DNA of 5,660 nucleotides from Clostridiales bacterium (GTDB lineage: Bacteria; Bacillota; Clostridia; Peptostreptococcales; Anaerovoracaceae). The stretch is from contig WQWG01000046.1 of NCBI GenBank assembly GCA_009785435.1, positions 1-5,660 of the forward strand, in the 5' to 3' direction. Numbering within the stretch: the first letter of the stretch is position 1; every line of letters begins with the position of its first letter. Of this stretch, positions 3,204 to 5,660 are shown piece by piece. The position numbers and the translations under genes were made by a program. The notes beneath the pieces were generated by a model. That model saw only the letters and a program-made list of their open reading frames with translations. It was not told where the DNA came from and did not search any database.

Positions 3204-5660
3204 TTATACTTTTTCTACGTCAATGCCTGTCTTATGTCCATTGATATCATAATCCGAAAGGCCGTCTTGATCGGTTATAGAAACCGCCAGCGTTTCTTTC
3301 ATGATATACGCCTTATGCTTGCTCACGGCTTCTTGTACATCCGCATCCGCACATAGGTATATTTTAATATTGTCCATCATCTCAAAGCCTTTTTGCTTAC
3401 GAAGCTGTTGTATTTTTGAAATCACTTCTCGTGCAAACCCCTCTTGCACAAGCTGAGGCGTTATCGTCGTATCCAAGATCGTAAAAATCTCGTTTTCCAT
3501 GGCTGCCGAGAAGCCCTCTTTCGCGCTTACTTTGATTTCAACAAAGTCTTTTTGAATGGTAAATGATTCGCCCTCAATCATCATTTGCGTTTCGCCGTTC
3601 TTTTCAAGTTCGCTGATCAGCTTTGCAGGTTCCGCGTTTTGAAGAGCGGCTCCAAAAGCTTTTATCTTAGAACCCAAAGCAGGCCCCGCCGTTTTGAAGT
3701 TCGGCTTTACGCTGTAATCCATGAATTGTTCCAGGTTTTTCTCAAATATGACCCCCTTTACATTTAATTCTTCTATGATCAATGGTGCCAAATCACTGAT
3801 GAGCGACTCATATTTGCCATCAACGAGAATGCCATTGAGCGGTTGTCTGACTTTGATTCGTTCTTTTTCTCTCGTGCCTCTTCCAAGCGCAACAAGCGTC
3901 CTGACGAGATCCATTCTGGTTTCAACGTTTTCGTCGATCAATTTCACATTTGCTTTCGGATACAATGAAAGATGAACCGATTCTTCGCCGGTCAGCTTCG
4001 TATACATTTCATCCGTAATAAACGGCGCAAATGGTGCCGCAAGCAGCGAAATGCCTACAAGAACCTCATAGGTCGTCGCATAGACCGATTTCTTGTCTTC
4101 GGTCAACGTCTCGTCCCAAAACCGTCTTCTCGCTCTTCTGATATACCAGTTCGATAAATCCTCTGCAACAAACTCCTGAATTTTCCTGACCGCCTTCATA
4201 TGGTCATACCGATTCATCTCAACGGTCACTTCATCGATCAGCCTGTTGTATTTTGATAATATCCATCGATCGAGTTCAGGCCTTTCTTCATAGGACACTT
4301 TGATGTCTCTCGGGCTGATATCGTCCTGATTTGAGTAAAGCACAAAAAAGTTATATACATTTCTTAATGTTCCAAAAAACTTGCCGGTGACTTCAATGAG
4401 GCCCTCCTCATCAAATTTCGTCGGTGACCATGCCGGCGAAGTATGAAACAAGTACCATCTGGTCGCATCTGCACCGTATTTGTCAAACAGCTCAAACGGA
4501 TCCACGACATTGCCCTTTGATTTGCTCATTTTTTTGCCCTCTTTGTCGAGGATATGGTCATTGACCAAAACATTTTTATACGGCGAAATGCCTTTTATAA
4601 ATGTTGAAATTGCGATCAACGAATAAAACCATCCGCGCGTCTGGTCAATTCCCTCGCAAATAAAATCTGCCGGGAACAATTCCGTGTCAAAGTTCTCTTT
4701 GTTTTCAAACGGGTAATGGTGTTGCGCGAAAGGCATCGCACCGCTGTCAAACCAGCAGTCCATGACTTCCGTGATGCGCTCCATCGTTTTTCCGCACTGT
4801 TCACATGTCAAATGAACATCGTCCACATACGGCCTGTGCAGTTCTATGTCTTCCGTAATTTTTTCCTGTGCGACGCTTACAAGCTCTGCCCGACTTCCGA
4901 CACAGGTCAGATGTCCGCATTCGCATTTCCATATCGGGATCGGCGTTCCCCAATACCGGTTTCTTGAAATCGCCCAGTCGTTGAGGTTTTCAATCCAGTT
5001 CCCGAATCGTTTTTCACCGATAAAGTCAGGGAACCAGTTTGTATTGTTATTATTTTCAATCAGCTGATCTTTCAGCTTTGTCATCTCGATATACCAGCTC
5101 GGTTTGGAATAATAGATCAAGGCCGTGCTGCATCTCCAGCAATGAGGATAATTATGCGCCAATTTCTCTTTGGAAAACAATTTATGTTCAGCGGCAAGCC
5201 ACTTGATGATATCGATTTCCAGCGCTTCTTCTGTCACCAGTCTGCCCGCCCAAATCGTATCGGTGTATTTCCCTTGTTCGTCAACAGGATTCGGAACCGG
5301 AAGATCATATTTCCGGCCTGTCCGATAATCGTCTTCACCGAACGCCGGTGCTGTGTGGACAATGCCCGTGCCGTCTTCAACCGTTACATAATCTCCGCAC
5401 GTAACAAAAAAAGCTTTCTTGTCCACTTTGACAAAAGGCATCAATTGTTCGTATTCAATATGCTCAAGCTCACTGCCTTTCATCTCGGCGATGACGTCAT
5501 ATTTGCCCTCTCCGAGCACTTTGTCCGCAAGCGCCTTGGCAACATAAAACACGTTCCCTGCTTCCGGCGAATCTTCGCGCATCTTTGCTTTTACATAATC
5601 AATATCCGTACCGGTCGTCAGCGCTACGTTTGACGCAAGCGTCCAAGGCGTCGTCGTCCA
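3204..5660 (-). CDS. ileS: Isoleucyl-tRNA synthetase, C-terminal 818 residues (5' end outside window)
   Basis: Class I synthetase charging tRNA-Ile in the cytosol. The frame is open to the right edge, so the gene starts outside the window; the internal Met at 5582 is not the start. The visible part begins WTTTPWTLASN, the threonine-rich motif of the CP1 editing domain, followed by GTGIVHTAPAFGEDD (97-111 of the visible part) with the editing Asp, so post-transfer editing of Val-tRNA looks intact. Cysteines C246/C248 and C286/C289 are probable zinc ligands in the connective region. SRNRYWGTPIP and the KMSKS loop (377-381, bases 4518..4532) complete the catalytic core. An alpha-helical anticodon-binding domain and a long C-terminal extension ending INGHKTGIDVEKV follow. 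The extension lacks the Cys-rich zinc finger of E. coli-type IleRS, and the implied full length of about 1,040 residues fits the long eukaryote-like IleRS2 group. The HIGH motif is not visible. No break or frameshift is seen. Confidence 0.97.
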   Translation of the reverse strand, partial: WTTTPWTLASNVALTTGTDIDYVKAKMREDSPEAGNVFYVAKALADKVLGEGKYDVIAEMKGSELEHIEYEQLMPFVKVDKKAFFVTCGDYVTVEDGTGIVHTAPAFGEDDYRTGRKYDLPVPNPVDEQGKYTDTIWAGRLVTEEALEIDIIKWLAAEHKLFSKEKLAHNYPHCWRCSTALIYYSKPSWYIEMTKLKDQLIENNNNTNWFPDFIGEKRFGNWIENLNDWAISRNRYWGTPIPIWKCECGHLTCVGSRAELVSVAQEKITEDIELHRPYVDDVHLTCEQCGKTMERITEVMDCWFDSGAMPFAQHHYPFENKENFDTELFPADFICEGIDQTRGWFYSLIAISTFIKGISPYKNVLVNDHILDKEGKKMSKSKGNVVDPFELFDKYGADATRWYLFHTSPAWSPTKFDEEGLIEVTGKFFGTLRNVYNFFVLYSNQDDISPRDIKVSYEERPELDRWILSKYNRLIDEVTVEMNRYDHMKAVRKIQEFVAEDLSNWYIRRARRRFWDETLTEDKKSVYATTYEVLVGISLLAAPFAPFITDEMYTKLTGEESVHLSLYPKANVKLIDENVETRMDLVRTLVALGRGTREKERIKVRQPLNGILVDGKYESLISDLAPLIIEELNVKGVIFEKNLEQFMDYSVKPNFKTAGPALGSKIKAFGAALQNAEPAKLISELEKNGETQMMIEGESFTIQKDFVEIKVSAKEGFSAAMENEIFTILDTTITPQLVQEGFAREVISKIQQLRKQKGFEMMDNIKIYLCADADVQEAVSKHKAYIMKETLAVSITDQDGLSDYDINGHKTGIDVEKV

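Noticed and set aside
2277..3356. A 359-codon open frame on the plus strand opposite sodA and rlmN
   Set aside because: It is antisense to two genes with intact, family-specific active-site residues, begins inside one and ends inside ileS, and its translation resembles no protein and is rich in Ile, Phe, Arg and Cys as expected of a shadow frame.
4616..4804. A 62-codon minus-strand open frame in another frame within ileS
   Set aside because: It overlaps the connective region of the catalytic domain, which is intact in the main frame; the Arg/Thr/Ser-rich translation is typical of a shifted frame.
5142..5633. A 163-codon plus-strand open frame opposite ileS, with similar shorter ones at 1379..1849 and elsewhere
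   Set aside because: They lie opposite strongly conserved coding sequence, show no protein family features, and have no promoter or neighbouring plus-strand genes.
1..5660. A new defence, mobile or biosynthetic system
   Set aside because: Every stretch above 100 bp is accounted for by housekeeping genes, leaders or a terminator. I saw no CRISPR-like spaced repeats, transposase, integrase, attachment site, tRNA or toxin-antitoxin pair. The P-loop/Nudix pair is the only partly unexplained unit.

Overview
The window is an ordinary stretch of a low-to-mid GC Firmicutes chromosome, most likely an anaerobic or aerotolerant member of the Clostridia. The grounds are AAAAGGAGG-type ribosome binding sites, SigA-like TATAAT boxes, a clostridial-style RlmN (GTGEPFDN where many relatives have GMGEPxxN) and an isoleucyl-tRNA synthetase whose length and C-terminus fit the long, eukaryote-like IleRS2 type. 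The assignment is by inspection only; I cannot name a genus. All six genes lie on the minus strand, so transcription runs from high to low coordinates.

Right half, in reading order: the 3' 2.46 kb of ileS (5660 to 3204; its 5' end lies outside the window), a 93-nt spacer with no recognisable terminator, a manganese-type superoxide dismutase gene (sodA, 3110 to 2487), and after only 20 nt rlmN (2466 to 1396), a radical-SAM 23S rRNA/tRNA adenosine methyltransferase. These three could share a transcript, but I cannot exclude a weak promoter before sodA.

Left half: an extended -10 promoter (TGGTATAAT) sits inside the last codons of rlmN and appears to start a two-gene unit: a 140-residue P-loop NTPase of unknown function (1358 to 936) and, 2 nt later and without its own clear ribosome binding site, a Nudix CoA pyrophosphatase (933 to 301). 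A strong intrinsic terminator at 256..289 closes this unit. Beyond it is a separate short leader with a TATAAT box, a perfect 14-bp palindrome and a strong ribosome binding site, driving a gene of which only the first 44 codons are visible. That gene encodes a Sec signal peptide and is cut by the left edge.

Functionally the mix is translation (ileS, rlmN), oxidative-stress defence (sodA) and nucleotide/CoA housekeeping (Nudix). I see no mobile element, CRISPR array, RNA gene or clearly new multi-gene system. The points most worth checking are the paired replacement of the second-shell His and Tyr in the superoxide dismutase, the promoter embedded in the rlmN 3' end, and the uncharacterised P-loop protein coupled to the Nudix enzyme.
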